This document shows, piece by piece, positions 50,319 to 59,069 of a stretch of DNA of 64,000 nucleotides. The number at the start of each line of letters is the position of its first letter. The first letter of the stretch is position 1. The position numbers and the translations under genes are program-made. The notes under the pieces are model-generated. The model made no database searches and was not told the DNA's origin. It saw nothing but the letters and a program-made list of their open reading frames with translations. The DNA comes from Baekduia soli (GTDB lineage: Bacteria > Actinomycetota > Thermoleophilia > Solirubrobacterales > Solirubrobacteraceae): positions 248,001 to 312,000 of the forward strand of contig NZ_CP042430.1 in the NCBI RefSeq assembly GCF_007970665.1. Reading direction: 5' to 3'.

Positions 50319-51830
50319 ATGACCTTTCCCTGCCGGTCAGGAATCGCTGTGGCGGTGGCGCTCACGGCCTCAGGAGCGGTGAGCCCGACCATCGCGCCGG
50401 CAGCGGCACGTGGGTCTTCGGTGTGCCCGGTCGTGGCCTATCAACGGGCGGCCGGCGGGACCTATCTGCTGCAGCCGGTGCGATACGTGCGCGCGGGAGA
50501 TCGGGTCTGGGCGGCGTTTCGTTACAGCGATGCCCGTGGCAGGAAGGCCTACGAGTTCCGCCAGTATCCGTTGGTCGACGGGCGGTTGAGGCTGATCGCG
50601 GTGCGCGAGGGACGGGTGGCCGGCGACGGCGTTGTGGCCGCGTATGCGCGCTCCTGCGTTCCGGACGCCGCGTTGGCCCCGACGGCTCGTCTCGGGCGCT
50701 ATGCCATCACCGTTTCGCTGCCTGTCGCCTTCGCCTGGAAACTGCCGGGCCACCACCTCGCTCCGAGCGCAGGTCCTGTGATCGGCGGAGTGCTCGGTGC
50801 GCAGTCCGCGGCGCCCGTGGCCGCACAGTCCCAGGAGCCTTTCAAGGATGTATCGGCCTCTGAGACCGGGCCATCGCTGGCGCCTGTACCTCCTGCGCTC
50901 CCCGCACCCGGTCCGGCGGCTCCCCCGATGGCGACGACGGCGACCGTGCTGGTGGCCGGTGACATCGCCGAGTGCGTCAACAATGTGCCCGGGGACCCGT
51001 CCCAGGGCCAGCATCCCGGCAGGGGCGCGGTGGCCACCGGACAGATGATCCGGGCGCAGATCGCTGACGGCGGCATCGACGGCATCCTCTCCTTGGGCGA
51101 CCATGTCTATGAGTCAGGCCTCCCCGCGGAGTTTCGCGACTGCTACGAGCCGACGTGGGGCTCCTTTCGCAACATCACCTTCCCGGTTCCCGGTAACCAC
51201 GACTACCGCTGCGGTCAGACCGTGCCGGGCTGCCCGACGCCGGCCGGCGCCTACTTCAACTACTTCGCCGACCGCGCCGGTCCCCCGGGGCGCGGCTACT
51301 ACAGCTTCGATCTCGGCGCCTGGCACATCGTGGCCTTGGACTCCGAGATCGATTCCTCGCCGGCGGCGGCCAGGACCTCGACGCAGATGGCCTGGCTCAA
51401 GGACGATCTCGCCGCCCATCCCAACCGGTGCCTGGCCGCCATGTGGCACCAGCCGGCCTACAGCAACGACCCCCTGCACGGCGACGACCCCACGATGCAG
51501 GTCTACTTCGCCGCCCTGCATGACGCCGGAGCCGATCTCGTGCTCAACGGCCACGTCCATGCCTACGAGCGCTGGGCCGAGCTCGGCGCCGACGGCCTCC
51601 CACAAGCCGGCGGCACCCGCGAGATCATCAACGGCCTCGGCGGCGCCAACATCACCGCTGCCAACACGGGACGACCCGGCCAAGAAGTCGTCTACAACGC
51701 CAACTACGGACTGCTCAAACTGAACCTGGCCTCCGATGGCTACCGCTGGGCCTGGCTCAACGCCCCCAACAACACCAGCCCCAGCGTCAGCGGCCAGCTC
51801 ACCGACTCCGGCACCGGCAGCTGCCACTGA
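50319..51830 (+). CDS. Secreted calcineurin-like metallophosphoesterase
   Basis: 503 residues. Signal peptide (GIAVAVALTASGAVSPTIAPAAA), an N-terminal region of about 170 residues of unknown fold, a Pro/Ala linker, then a purple-acid-phosphatase-like domain (about 205-470) with metal motifs AGDIAEC, LGDHVYESG, PGNHDY, MWHQPAYS and GHVHAYER. Probably an extracellular phosphatase or phosphodiesterase for phosphate supply. The ATG lies 24 bp behind a short inverted repeat. Confidence 0.9.
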   Translation: MTFPCRSGIAVAVALTASGAVSPTIAPAAARGSSVCPVVAYQRAAGGTYLLQPVRYVRAGDRVWAAFRYSDARGRKAYEFRQYPLVDGRLRLIAVREGRVAGDGVVAAYARSCVPDAALAPTARLGRYAITVSLPVAFAWKLPGHHLAPSAGPVIGGVLGAQSAAPVAAQSQEPFKDVSASETGPSLAPVPPALPAPGPAAPPMATTATVLVAGDIAECVNNVPGDPSQGQHPGRGAVATGQMIRAQIADGGIDGILSLGDHVYESGLPAEFRDCYEPTWGSFRNITFPVPGNHDYRCGQTVPGCPTPAGAYFNYFADRAGPPGRGYYSFDLGAWHIVALDSEIDSSPAAARTSTQMAWLKDDLAAHPNRCLAAMWHQPAYSNDPLHGDDPTMQVYFAALHDAGADLVLNGHVHAYERWAELGADGLPQAGGTREIINGLGGANITAANTGRPGQEVVYNANYGLLKLNLASDGYRWAWLNAPNNTSPSVSGQLTDSGTGSCH

Positions 51831-52047
51831 GACGGGTCACGCTTGCGCGAAACCCGGTGCCCAGATGCACGGCGGTGGGTCTGGCATCGCCACCGCGCTA
51901 ATGGCTGCGATTGCCACGGGTGGGACCGAGTGACGGATCACCGGAGATCTGCGGTTCATGCACAGACGGACAGATCCGCGACAGCGGCATGATAGATCCA
52001 GGGCAAGTAGGCCACGCACACGGCACTGCCGCTGGCGCGATGCTATG
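51831..52047. other. Short gap before RNA-like element E2
   Basis: No coding frame recognised. Confidence 0.3.
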
Positions 52048-52240
52048 GGCCGCCCTGGGCCAGGATATGAGGGCTCCAGGACGGCCAGCTAGCCGCATCC
52101 GTGCAGAGACCGAGACGGGGGAACCAATTCAGGTCTCAAACGAGATAAGCGATGGTGCTTCTCAGCTCCATCCCCGTTCGAGGCCAACGTGTCCATGGTT
52201 CCGTGGCTCTGATCCGCGGTTGTTTGCCGGGAGACAGCCC
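52048..52240 (+). ncRNA. Repeated structured RNA-like element, copy E2
   Basis: P1 pairs GGCCGCCCTGG (52048) with CCAGGACGGCC (52076), one C.A mismatch as in E1, around the same GCCAGGATATGAGGGCT loop. P2 pairs GAGACC (52106) with GGTCTC (52132) around GGGGGAACC. Then ACGAGATAAGC and a third stem, GATGGTGCT with AGCTCCATC (52151-52172, one T.T mismatch). The last part (CTGATCCGCGGTTGTT) is shared with E3. No gene follows closely on this strand, which favours an independent RNA or a mobile repeat over a cis riboswitch. Confidence 0.55.
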
Positions 52241-52568
52241 CCCGTCGGGTTTTCACCGCGGACCGCCGCTTGCGATGCTCCGTGTGTGCCGGCCGGACCA
52301 GGTGCTGAGCCTGGCGAGCGTGTGCGCCGCCTCTGTGACCGTCGATGCGCGGAAGCCCAAACGGCAGGTTTGTGGCGGACCCGGGAGCGCATCCGAGGGC
52401 GGAATCTCCTCATCGGCAGCTAGCGCCGGCGGCCTTGGCAGCCCAGTCTCGGTCCGAGGCCGCGCGGCTCCGGCACCTGGGGGGACCCGCAGCCGATCGC
52501 CTATGTCCGTCGTGCTGCCGCGGAGTCCTCACCTGCACCGCGGTGAATGCGGAGTGACGGCCCTGTGG
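52241..52568. other. Region without a recognised gene
   Basis: Only antisense-like frames; nothing supported. Confidence 0.35.
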
Positions 52569-52841
52569 CTACCGCGTGGACCGGAGCACGCGGGCGGCGA
52601 GGGCGCCCACGGCCAGCGGCGACAGGGCGAGCGGAAGGCAGCACCCGCTGACGGTCACGCGATTGCCCCGGCGGGTGCGCGCGCTGTAGGACGGAAACGG
52701 ACCGATGCGTCCGAACCCGCCGCGACCTGCCCGCCCGCCCGGACCGTAGCCTCGGGCTCCGTAGGAGCCGCGGCCACGCTGCTGGCCGCGCAGCACGCGG
52801 CGCAGCAGGTACCGGCCGAAGAACCGTCCGACGACGTTCAC
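52569..52841 (-). CDS. Small Gly/Arg-rich protein with C-terminal membrane segment
   Basis: 90 residues: MNVVGRFFGRYLLRRVLRGQ, then a Gly/Arg/Tyr-rich stretch, then CCLPLALSPLAVGALAARVL. It starts one base after the lipoprotein stop, so both are in one operon. Function unknown. Confidence 0.55.
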   Translation of the reverse strand: MNVVGRFFGRYLLRRVLRGQQRGRGSYGARGYGPGGRAGRGGFGRIGPFPSYSARTRRGNRVTVSGCCLPLALSPLAVGALAARVLRSTR

Positions 52842-52842
52842 G

Positions 52843-53367
52843 TCAGCCTCCGAGCCCGGGTGTGGCGAGGTCCTTGATGACGGTTCCGGCGCTGCTGCTC
52901 TGGCTCCCCAGACGGTCCACGGAGCTGGCGGCGCCGGCGATCGCCGCCGGGTTCAACACCCCACCCTTCAGCGAGGTGGCGAGCTCTCCGAGCTGGCCGC
53001 CGAGCCCGTCCACCTTCTGAGCCAACGGCCGCAGGCGGTCATCGGACAGCGCAGCCCTGTTGGCCTGCTTGAGCTCGTGGACGGCGAAGAGACCGGCGGC
53101 ACCCGCCTTGACCATGACCTTGGTGCGGCCCGGCGCGCTCTTGCTGAACTGGTGGGCGCGGTAGGGCGTGTAGATGTAGCGATGAAACGCTCCGAAGGCC
53201 AGGCCGGTGTGCAGCACGAACTTGGTCTTGGCGAAGTGCACATCGGGCACGGTCGCGGTGGTCTGCTGACCGTTTGCTCCGGTCTGGGTCACCGTCTTGG
53301 TCGCGTTGCCGCAGCCGGCCAGGAAGATCAGTGACACCAACAGTGCGGCGGGCATGGTTCTCGACAC
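52843..53367 (-). CDS. Putative lipoprotein, unknown function
   Basis: 174 residues from the GTG at 53367, chosen for GAGGAG six bases upstream and because it starts just before the lipoprotein signal MPAALLVSLIFLAGCGN with lipobox LAGC. The mature part has a TTxTVPDVHFAKTKFVLH segment and a long helical C-terminus. Exported and membrane anchored. Co-transcribed with the 90-residue gene. Confidence 0.75.
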   Translation of the reverse strand: MSRTMPAALLVSLIFLAGCGNATKTVTQTGANGQQTTATVPDVHFAKTKFVLHTGLAFGAFHRYIYTPYRAHQFSKSAPGRTKVMVKAGAAGLFAVHELKQANRAALSDDRLRPLAQKVDGLGGQLGELATSLKGGVLNPAAIAGAASSVDRLGSQSSSAGTVIKDLATPGLGG

Positions 53368-53908
53368 GGGCTGCTCCTCAGCAAGGATGAGAGCGACGAT
53401 ACGCGTCGCTGGGCTGGACACTGCTGGTGTAGAGCGGTCTTGCGCCGAGAGGCGGTCCTAGCGCGCGGCATACACCTGTGATCCGGGGTAGCCGCTGGTG
53501 TGCCATGTCAAGCATCAGCTGTCCGATGCTCAGTGACCGCCGACCTGCCGCACCGTGCTGAGCATCGCCCGCTGGCCGCCGCAGGCCGACGACCTTGTGT
53601 GCCCATTCGCAAAGGCCCCATGACCGGGCATCCTGAACGGTGTTCGTCCTGCGTAGAGGAACACAGGAGAAGCGACGTCCACTGACGGCTAGTCGTTGCT
53701 GGCCATCTTTCCCGCCATCATCGCCCGGAGCACATTGGGCTATGTGGGTTATGGCTCCTGTCGCGCCGTCAGCCCAACCCCCACCGCTTCGTACTAGACC
53801 AGGGTCTTCTTGGGGTTCTCACCAGGTCTGCGGGCACCTCCACCTAGTCCCCGTCCTGCGTTCCGGCGTCCGACGCCTGAGCGGGGCGCCGGAATGTCCC
53901 GCGAGCCC
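53368..53908. other. Region without a recognised gene
   Basis: No frame with domain or ribosome support. Confidence 0.35.
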
Positions 53909-54289
53909 CTAGGGCGAGGGCGGCCCCGGCGTCTCGTTGACACCGCCGACATAGGCCGGCGGGTACGCGTCACCCTGGCCGTGACGGTCGTCGTGCTTGG
54001 CGAACTTAGAGGTCAGCTTGTCGCGATTCTTGAAGGCCAGGCCGGCCGCGCCGGCCAGGAGCGCAAGACCGCCGGTCTTGCCCTTGCCCTTCGTCCGACG
54101 GCCCTTCGCACCCGAGGAACCCAGCAGGGCGCCGAGGCCGCTGAGCGCCGCGCTCGTGCTCGACTTGTGCGACCGCTTGCTTGAGCGGCCGGGGGACCGG
54201 GAGATCGAACGCTTCGGCGCCGTCGTCGGGCGGCCGAATCGGCTGCTAGCACCGGCGCGCTTTGAGGTGCGTGTGCGTGTGGTGGCCAT
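53909..54289 (-). CDS. Small basic Ser/Arg/Lys-rich protein, unknown
   Basis: 126 residues from the ATG of MATTRTRTSKRAGASSRFGR, with GGGAG nine bases upstream. The first 75 residues are Ser/Arg/Lys rich and disordered, then a short hydrophobic segment (GGLALLAGAAGLAFKNRDKL) and an acidic/His tail. It might bind DNA or membranes. Confidence 0.6.
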   Translation of the reverse strand: MATTRTRTSKRAGASSRFGRPTTAPKRSISRSPGRSSKRSHKSSTSAALSGLGALLGSSGAKGRRTKGKGKTGGLALLAGAAGLAFKNRDKLTSKFAKHDDRHGQGDAYPPAYVGGVNETPGPPSP

Positions 54290-54887
54290 GCGGACGGACT
54301 CCCCGAATGCGCACCCGTCCAAGCAAGACATCGCAACACCCCGGACCTGACCGGGGTTCTTGCCGTGGTCGACTCTTGCTAGCCGGAACGCGCTGTCTCG
54401 CATTCAGGCGCGGCCTGTCGTCATCGGAACGACGGTGCGCCCCACGAGTACCGACCGCGGCCGCGGTATCGCGCAATGGCAGCTAAGCCTTCTCGCACGC
54501 GATCCGTATTGTCGCGGTCGAGGCTCGTGTTCATCCGTGTTGACGTGGAAGTTCAGCACCGGGGTGCCCGACGACACATGATCGTGCGCCGCCGCCCGCC
54601 CCAGACCGTGCGCATACAACGCGTTCAGGCTCTTGCAATTCTCGTGGTGCTTCACCCCGTGCGAACTCGGGCGCCGCGCAGACGCCGAGGAGCGCGATGC
54701 GACAAGCAGACTCACAGCAACATCGCATGTGCCGACGCCACAGAACCTCAGCGATAAGCAAGACCATGTGCATGGCCGCGGTGGCCTCTTGCCCAAACTA
54801 CCCCCAGCACGGTCCCGCAGTACGCAAATTTCGGGCCTCTTCGAGACACGGTCTCGTCTTAGGTCTGTTGCGAGGGTCCGGCGACCG
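54290..54887. other. Region without a recognised gene
   Basis: Nothing supported on either strand. Confidence 0.35.
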
Positions 54888-55373
54888 CTACCAGCCGAGA
54901 GGGCTGTGCAGCACCGCGTCCGCATCGCGCTCTGCTCCCGACCCGAAGGCGTGTCGACAGTACCGGCACACCCGCGCCTCCAGCTTCACGCGCTCGGCGC
55001 AGTCGGGGCACGTCTTGTGACTGCGCACATCGACCCACCAGACGGCCAGGACGATACCGCCGGCAAGGCACAACCCGACCACGGCGGCCTGCGCGTAGTC
55101 CTCGGGGTCTCCGTTCGGAAGGCCGGTGGCCGCCATCAGTCCAGCCGTCTGGACTCCTGCGATGATCAGGACGAGCACCGGAGCGATACCCCCGACGACC
55201 TCGCTGCGCTGCGCCAGGATCGCCAGCACGACGACGAACAGCGCGAAGATGCCCAGCCCAACTAGGCCCAGCGTCGTCCCATCGGTGTGTTTGGCTAGCC
55301 ACGCCGCGCCGGTCCCGGCTCCCGTCGCCAGGCCGACGAATGCGCCCAATGCCGCCAGCATCCGACCGAGCAT
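54888..55373 (-). CDS. Membrane protein with C-terminal zinc ribbon
   Basis: 161 residues. About four membrane helices (through AVVGLCLAGGIVLAVWWV), then a cytoplasmic zinc ribbon KTCPDCAERVKLEARVCRYC. This helix-plus-ribbon layout is common in small actinobacterial membrane proteins without known function. Confidence 0.75.
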   Translation of the reverse strand: MLGRMLAALGAFVGLATGAGTGAAWLAKHTDGTTLGLVGLGIFALFVVVLAILAQRSEVVGGIAPVLVLIIAGVQTAGLMAATGLPNGDPEDYAQAAVVGLCLAGGIVLAVWWVDVRSHKTCPDCAERVKLEARVCRYCRHAFGSGAERDADAVLHSPLGW

Positions 55374-55854
55374 CGCGTCCTAAGGTAGGCCCAAACACGT
55401 CCCATGGGAGGCGGTGCAAGATGCGTGCCAGTCCGTCATGCTTGGTTGCGCGGTAGACGCGCGGCGATGACGACGACTTTGCCGCCGGCAAGGCGCTTAT
55501 GGAGGACGCGGTCGCTCCCCTGCTCCGGATGGTCGACCGAGCGCGGTGCGCGGCCCACGCTCGGCGCCCCGTGGCGAGGCACCCTGCTTGTCTGGCGGAA
55601 CCTCGCGCCGCTCCCGCGCAAGCAACGGCTCCACGCCCACCCGGACCTGCGGACAATGCCCTGGGCGAACCGGACGGCATTCCCGTGCACGCTTCAGTAG
55701 CTCAGCTTGAACCGCCGGCCGGACGTCGGTAAGCACCTGGCAAACGCACCACGCCGAGAGGAGCCGAAGCGGAGCTCTCGCCGGGAGGCCGGATCGCCAG
55801 ACAATCAACCTGGTTGCCTGCAGGAGCGAGACGGCCCGAACCACCTCGATGCAC
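55374..55854. other. Region without a recognised gene, left of the second attachment site
   Basis: No coding sequence recognised; composition is like the rest of the decayed island. Confidence 0.35.
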
Positions 55855-56035
55855 CTGAAAATCGTGGTGTCCCCGGTTCGAGTCCGGGACTCGCCATCAC
55901 CCAGAATTACGTCGATATGCAGGCATAACGCCCGAGCTGGCCGCGGGCTGGATCTGCCGCCCAGTGCCAAGTGGCAAACAGGGTGGCAAACATCGCCCCG
56001 GGGATCCGGGCGCTCGCATCGCCCTGTTGGGCGTG

Positions 56036-56341
56036 ATGCAGGAGCACCGAGACCCCACGATCCAGGCCGATCCGTCGCTGGTCCTGGCGCTGCCCCCAGC
56101 TGTCTTTGAGCTGCTGGTGGCGCGCGTCAGCGAGCAGGTCATGGCCCGTCTGTCGCCCGGACCGGAGGGTTGGGTCGGGGTGGCCGAGGCCGCCCGCCAT
56201 CTGGGCTGCAAGCTCCCGCGCATCTACGACCTGGTCTGCCGACGAGCCGCGACCGGGATCCCGCACCGCAAGGAAGGGACCCGGTTGCTGTTCAAGCTCT
56301 CGGCGCTGGATCGCTGGATCGACGCCGGCGGCGCGGCCTGA
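56036..56341 (+). CDS. Excisionase-like helix-turn-helix protein (copy 2)
   Basis: 101 residues, same start and motifs as the copy at 23751 (AEAARHLGCKLPRIYDLVCR, PHRKEGTRLLFKLSALDRWI). Differences include KRQRIY to KLPRIY in the recognition helix and several synonymous changes. Intact, but the integrase it would serve is lost. Confidence 0.85.
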   Translation: MQEHRDPTIQADPSLVLALPPAVFELLVARVSEQVMARLSPGPEGWVGVAEAARHLGCKLPRIYDLVCRRAATGIPHRKEGTRLLFKLSALDRWIDAGGAA

Positions 56342-56418
56342 CCGTTTGCACCCGACGAACTCTGGACATGGCCAGCCCCTCCGTACGGCTCCTCTCGGCC
56401 CAACACGCAAAGGCCGAG

Positions 56419-56479
56419 ATGCCCGACCCCGAGAAGATCACCAAGCGCCAGACGACCAAGACCAGCGTCCCCGGCATCT
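56419..56479 (+). pseudogene. Integrase start codons cut by the IS3 element (copy 2)
   Basis: Encodes MPDPEKITKRQTTKTSVPGI and is then replaced by the IS3 end. Twenty codons of an integrase; the rest is deleted. Confidence 0.8.
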
Positions 56480-56548
56480 TGGAGTGGACCCGGTCTGATG
56501 GACATCTGGGGGCTTTCGTGGCTTGGCCGCGAAAGGATGTGTCTGTCG

Positions 56549-56842
56549 ATGCCGAGAACGCGCCCTGCGTACCCCGATGATTTCCGCCGTGAGGCGGTCG
56601 AGTTGCTGCGTGCTGGCCGGACCCCGAGAGAGCTCGCGCAGAGCCTGGGGGTCTCGGAGCAGACGCTGAGAAACTGGCGGCGTCAGGACCAGATCGATCG
56701 CCACGAGCGCGACGATGGCCCGACCAGCGAGCAGCGCGATGAGCTGACTCGGTTGCGCCGCGAGAACGAGCGCCTGCGCCAGGAGCGTGACTTGCTCAAG
56801 CGAGCCGCGGCCTTCTTCGCAACGGAGAACGGGACCCGGTGA
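56549..56842 (+). CDS. IS3-family transposase OrfA
   Basis: 97 residues from MPRTRPAYPDDFRRE. N-terminal helix-turn-helix (REAVELLRAG, ELAQSLGVSEQTLRNWR) and a C-terminal leucine-zipper-like coil (LRRENERLRQERDLLKRA). Stop overlaps OrfB start by four bases instead of a typical slippery A-tract. Confidence 0.93.
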   Translation: MPRTRPAYPDDFRREAVELLRAGRTPRELAQSLGVSEQTLRNWRRQDQIDRHERDDGPTSEQRDELTRLRRENERLRQERDLLKRAAAFFATENGTR

Positions 56843-57726
56843 TGATGTACCGGTTGATCTCGGCGGAGAAGGCCCGCACCCCTGTCTCTGTGGCCTGCGA
56901 GCTGCTCGGTGTCTCGAGGTCGGGCTTCTATGCGTGGTCGACGCGGGCGCCGTCTGACCGCGCGCTTTCGGACGCGTGGCTGATCGAGAAGATCAAAGAC
57001 ATCCACAACGACAACCGTCGGGTCTACGGATCGCGGCGGGTGGCCGCCGAGCTGCGCCTCGGCCACGGCATCACGGTCTCGCGCAAGCGCATCCAGCGCC
57101 TGATGCGCCAGGCCGAGATCTCCGGTCTGGTGGCAAGAAAGCGCGGCCGCACGACGATCCGCGTCCCAGGCGTTCGCGTCGCCGACGACCTCGTGCGCCG
57201 CCAGTTTCGCCCCGCGGCGCCCGACGTCTTGTGGGTCGCCGACATCACCTACCTCAGAACCTGGGAGGGCTGGCTCTATCTCGCCGCCGTCCAGGACGCC
57301 TTCAGCCGCCGGATCGTCGGCTGGTCGATGGCCGACCACATGCGCGCCGAGCTGGTCGTCGATGCGCTGCAGATGGGCGTTCACCGCCGCCGGCCCGGAC
57401 CCGGACTGGTTCATCACTCCGACCAAGGCAGCCAGTTCGTCTCGCTGGCCTTCGGCCAGAAAGCCCGCGACGCCGGCATCGCCGTTTCGATGGGCTCACG
57501 CGGCGACTGCTACGACAACGCCGTCGCCGAGAGCTTCTTTGCCACCCTCAAGAAAGAGCTCGTGCACCGCCGCTGCTGGCCCACGCGCCGCGAGCTGTCC
57601 TCAGAGGTCTTCGAATACGTCGAGGCCTTCTACAACACCACCCGCCGACACTCGACCCTGGGCTACCTCTCACCCGCCCAGTTCGAGAACATCTCCCAAT
57701 CCAACAACCCCAAGATCAACGGCTAG
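56839..57726 (+). CDS. IS3-family transposase OrfB (DDE integrase)
   Basis: 295 residues. HTH_21-type segment (RRVYGSRRVAAELR), then an rve core with D in WVADITYL, D in HHSDQGSQF and E in AVAESFFATLK, complete. The C-terminus has YNTTRRHSTLGYLSPAQFE. Apparently functional. Confidence 0.95.
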   Translation: MMMYRLISAEKARTPVSVACELLGVSRSGFYAWSTRAPSDRALSDAWLIEKIKDIHNDNRRVYGSRRVAAELRLGHGITVSRKRIQRLMRQAEISGLVARKRGRTTIRVPGVRVADDLVRRQFRPAAPDVLWVADITYLRTWEGWLYLAAVQDAFSRRIVGWSMADHMRAELVVDALQMGVHRRRPGPGLVHHSDQGSQFVSLAFGQKARDAGIAVSMGSRGDCYDNAVAESFFATLKKELVHRRCWPTRRELSSEVFEYVEAFYNTTRRHSTLGYLSPAQFENISQSNNPKING

Positions 57727-58311
57727 CCCCGCAAGCCCGGAACTGTCCGAACAACGGGGTCCACTCCACCCGCCGGGCTCGATGAGCGTGACGTGGATCC
57801 CGAAGCCCGCGACCTCCTGGGCCAGCGCCTGGCTGAGGCCCTCCAGCGCCCACTTGGAGGCGTGGTACATGCCGATGCCCGGGAGGGCCGAGATGCCGCC
57901 GATCGAGGAGACCTGGAGGATGTGGCCGCTTCCCTGCTCGCGCAGGAACGGCAGCGCGGCCTGCGTGACCCACAGCGCCCCGAAGAGGTTGGTCTCGATC
58001 TGGTCGCGCGCCTCCTGCTCGCTGAGCTCCTCGACCATGCCCAACTGGCCGTAGCCGGCGTTGTTGACGACGACGTCGAGGCGGCCGAAGTGCTCGTGGG
58101 CGCGGGCGACCGCCGCGAACGCGGCGTCGCGGTCGGTGACGTCCAGGGCCAGCGCCAGCAGCGCATCGCCGTGGCGGGCGACGAGGTCGTCGAGGCCGCC
58201 CGTGTCGCGCGCGCTCGCCGCGACGCGGTCGCCGCGCTGGAGCGCCGCGGCGGCCCACTCGCGGCCGAAGCCGCGCGACGTCCCGGTGATGAACCATGTC
58301 TTGGCCGGCAT
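57670..58311 (-). pseudogene. SDR oxidoreductase truncated by the IS3 element
   Basis: Starts MPAKTWFITGTSRGFG with the cofactor motif, has NNAGYG and YHASKWALEG (Tyr-Lys pair). Native sequence stops after HVTLIEPGG at 57769. The last 30 or so codons come from the insertion sequence. Family members are about 270-285 residues, so about 90 native residues are gone. Catalytic residues remain, but substrate-binding loop and dimer parts are lost. Confidence 0.85.
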
Positions 58312-58416
58312 GATCCCACGCCACAGCCCTTGCGCTGGGGTAGCAGGTGGCTTGGGCACCTGCCGCCGGTATCACGCTCCGCACCCCTTCCACGAGGTGC
58401 GTCAAGCCAGCCGGTT

Positions 58417-58475
58417 GCCTCTGCTCCCCTCTTTCGCTGCGTGGGCGGCCTCTGCTCCCCTCTTTTCGCTGCGTG
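58417..58475. repeat. Short tandem direct repeat (period 31)
   Basis: GCCTCTGCTCCCCTCTTT-CGCTGCGTG occurs twice, at 58417 and 58448, the second with one extra T. It is in the leader of the truncated SDR. Origin unclear. Confidence 0.6.
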
Positions 58476-59069
58476 CGTGACCTCCTATCGCGGCCTTCTT
58501 CGGCCTCTTGTTCTCACGGCCTCGGACGAGATGTAGCCCTAACGGGAAAGCCCATCCCGACCGCCATTCGATTGCAGCCCGTCGATCACGATGACGAGAG
58601 TGCTCGTCGCAGGCCGACTATCGCCTCGAGCGACCTGACGAGAAGGCCGACGTCAGCGTCTGGGGCGCCGCCCTCCGTACTGGACGTGATTCGCGTCGCC
58701 CGGTGACGGTGACATGGCCGGCGGTAAGACATGCGGTGAGGGTGACGCTGGGGTGTGTATGAGCAAACAAGCCTTCGTGATCGTGGGCGTGATCTCGCCG
58801 GTACGGCTGGGCAGACGACCCTCCCGGCCCAGCGCCAACAAGCGGCGACCGGGCTCGTCGTCACGCGCGAGCAGACCTCCACCAACGAGCATGCCGACCT
58901 GGGTGGGCGCCGGTACCGCGTCTATCGCGCCGCGCTCGTCGCCGCCGCGGGCCGATGGGAGGTGACGAGATGGGAGCCGCAGCCCTGACCGCGCCCTGAC
59001 GCTCCGACCGCGCCCGCTGGGCGCCGCCCCTCCGGGCGGGGCGCCCACGGATCCACCACCAGCCGGGTC
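58476..59069. other. Intergenic region with a possible gene fragment
   Basis: Downstream of the glutamine-synthetase-like gene. A plus-strand frame ending at 58988 (VVTREQTSTNEHADLGG, then YRVYRAALVAAAGRWEVTRW) reads like the last 50 residues of a secreted protein whose front is lost. Otherwise nothing recognised. Confidence 0.35.

Larger units (their letters stand above)
23570..56479. mobile_element. Degraded tRNA-Phe-borne genomic island (tandem integrative element remnants)
   Basis: Bounded by two direct repeats that start at the tRNA-Phe anticodon arm and run 625 bp through an excisionase-like gene into the first codons of a tyrosine-type integrase. Both integrases are truncated, so the island is probably immobile. 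Contents have longer non-coding stretches and more broken genes than the flanking chromosome. No relaxase, coupling protein or type IV secretion genes were recognised; it may be an old mobilisable or satellite-type element with later insertions. Confidence 0.8.
55855..56479 (+). repeat. 625-bp direct repeat, right copy (attachment site plus element end)
   Basis: Begins with the last 42 bases of tRNA-Phe (55855-55896) without the 5' half, so it is a displaced attachment site, then the excisionase-like gene and integrase start. The repeat ends exactly where the IS3 element begins at 56480. Confidence 0.92.
56480..57768 (+). mobile_element. IS3-family insertion sequence
   Basis: 1289 bp with terminal inverted repeats TGGAGTGGACCC (56480) and GGGTCCACTCCA (57757), and two overlapping genes. 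No target-site duplication: the left flank ends TCT and the right begins CCC. The left flank is the cut integrase, the right a cut SDR gene, so the insertion is tied to a deletion or rearrangement. Confidence 0.9.
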
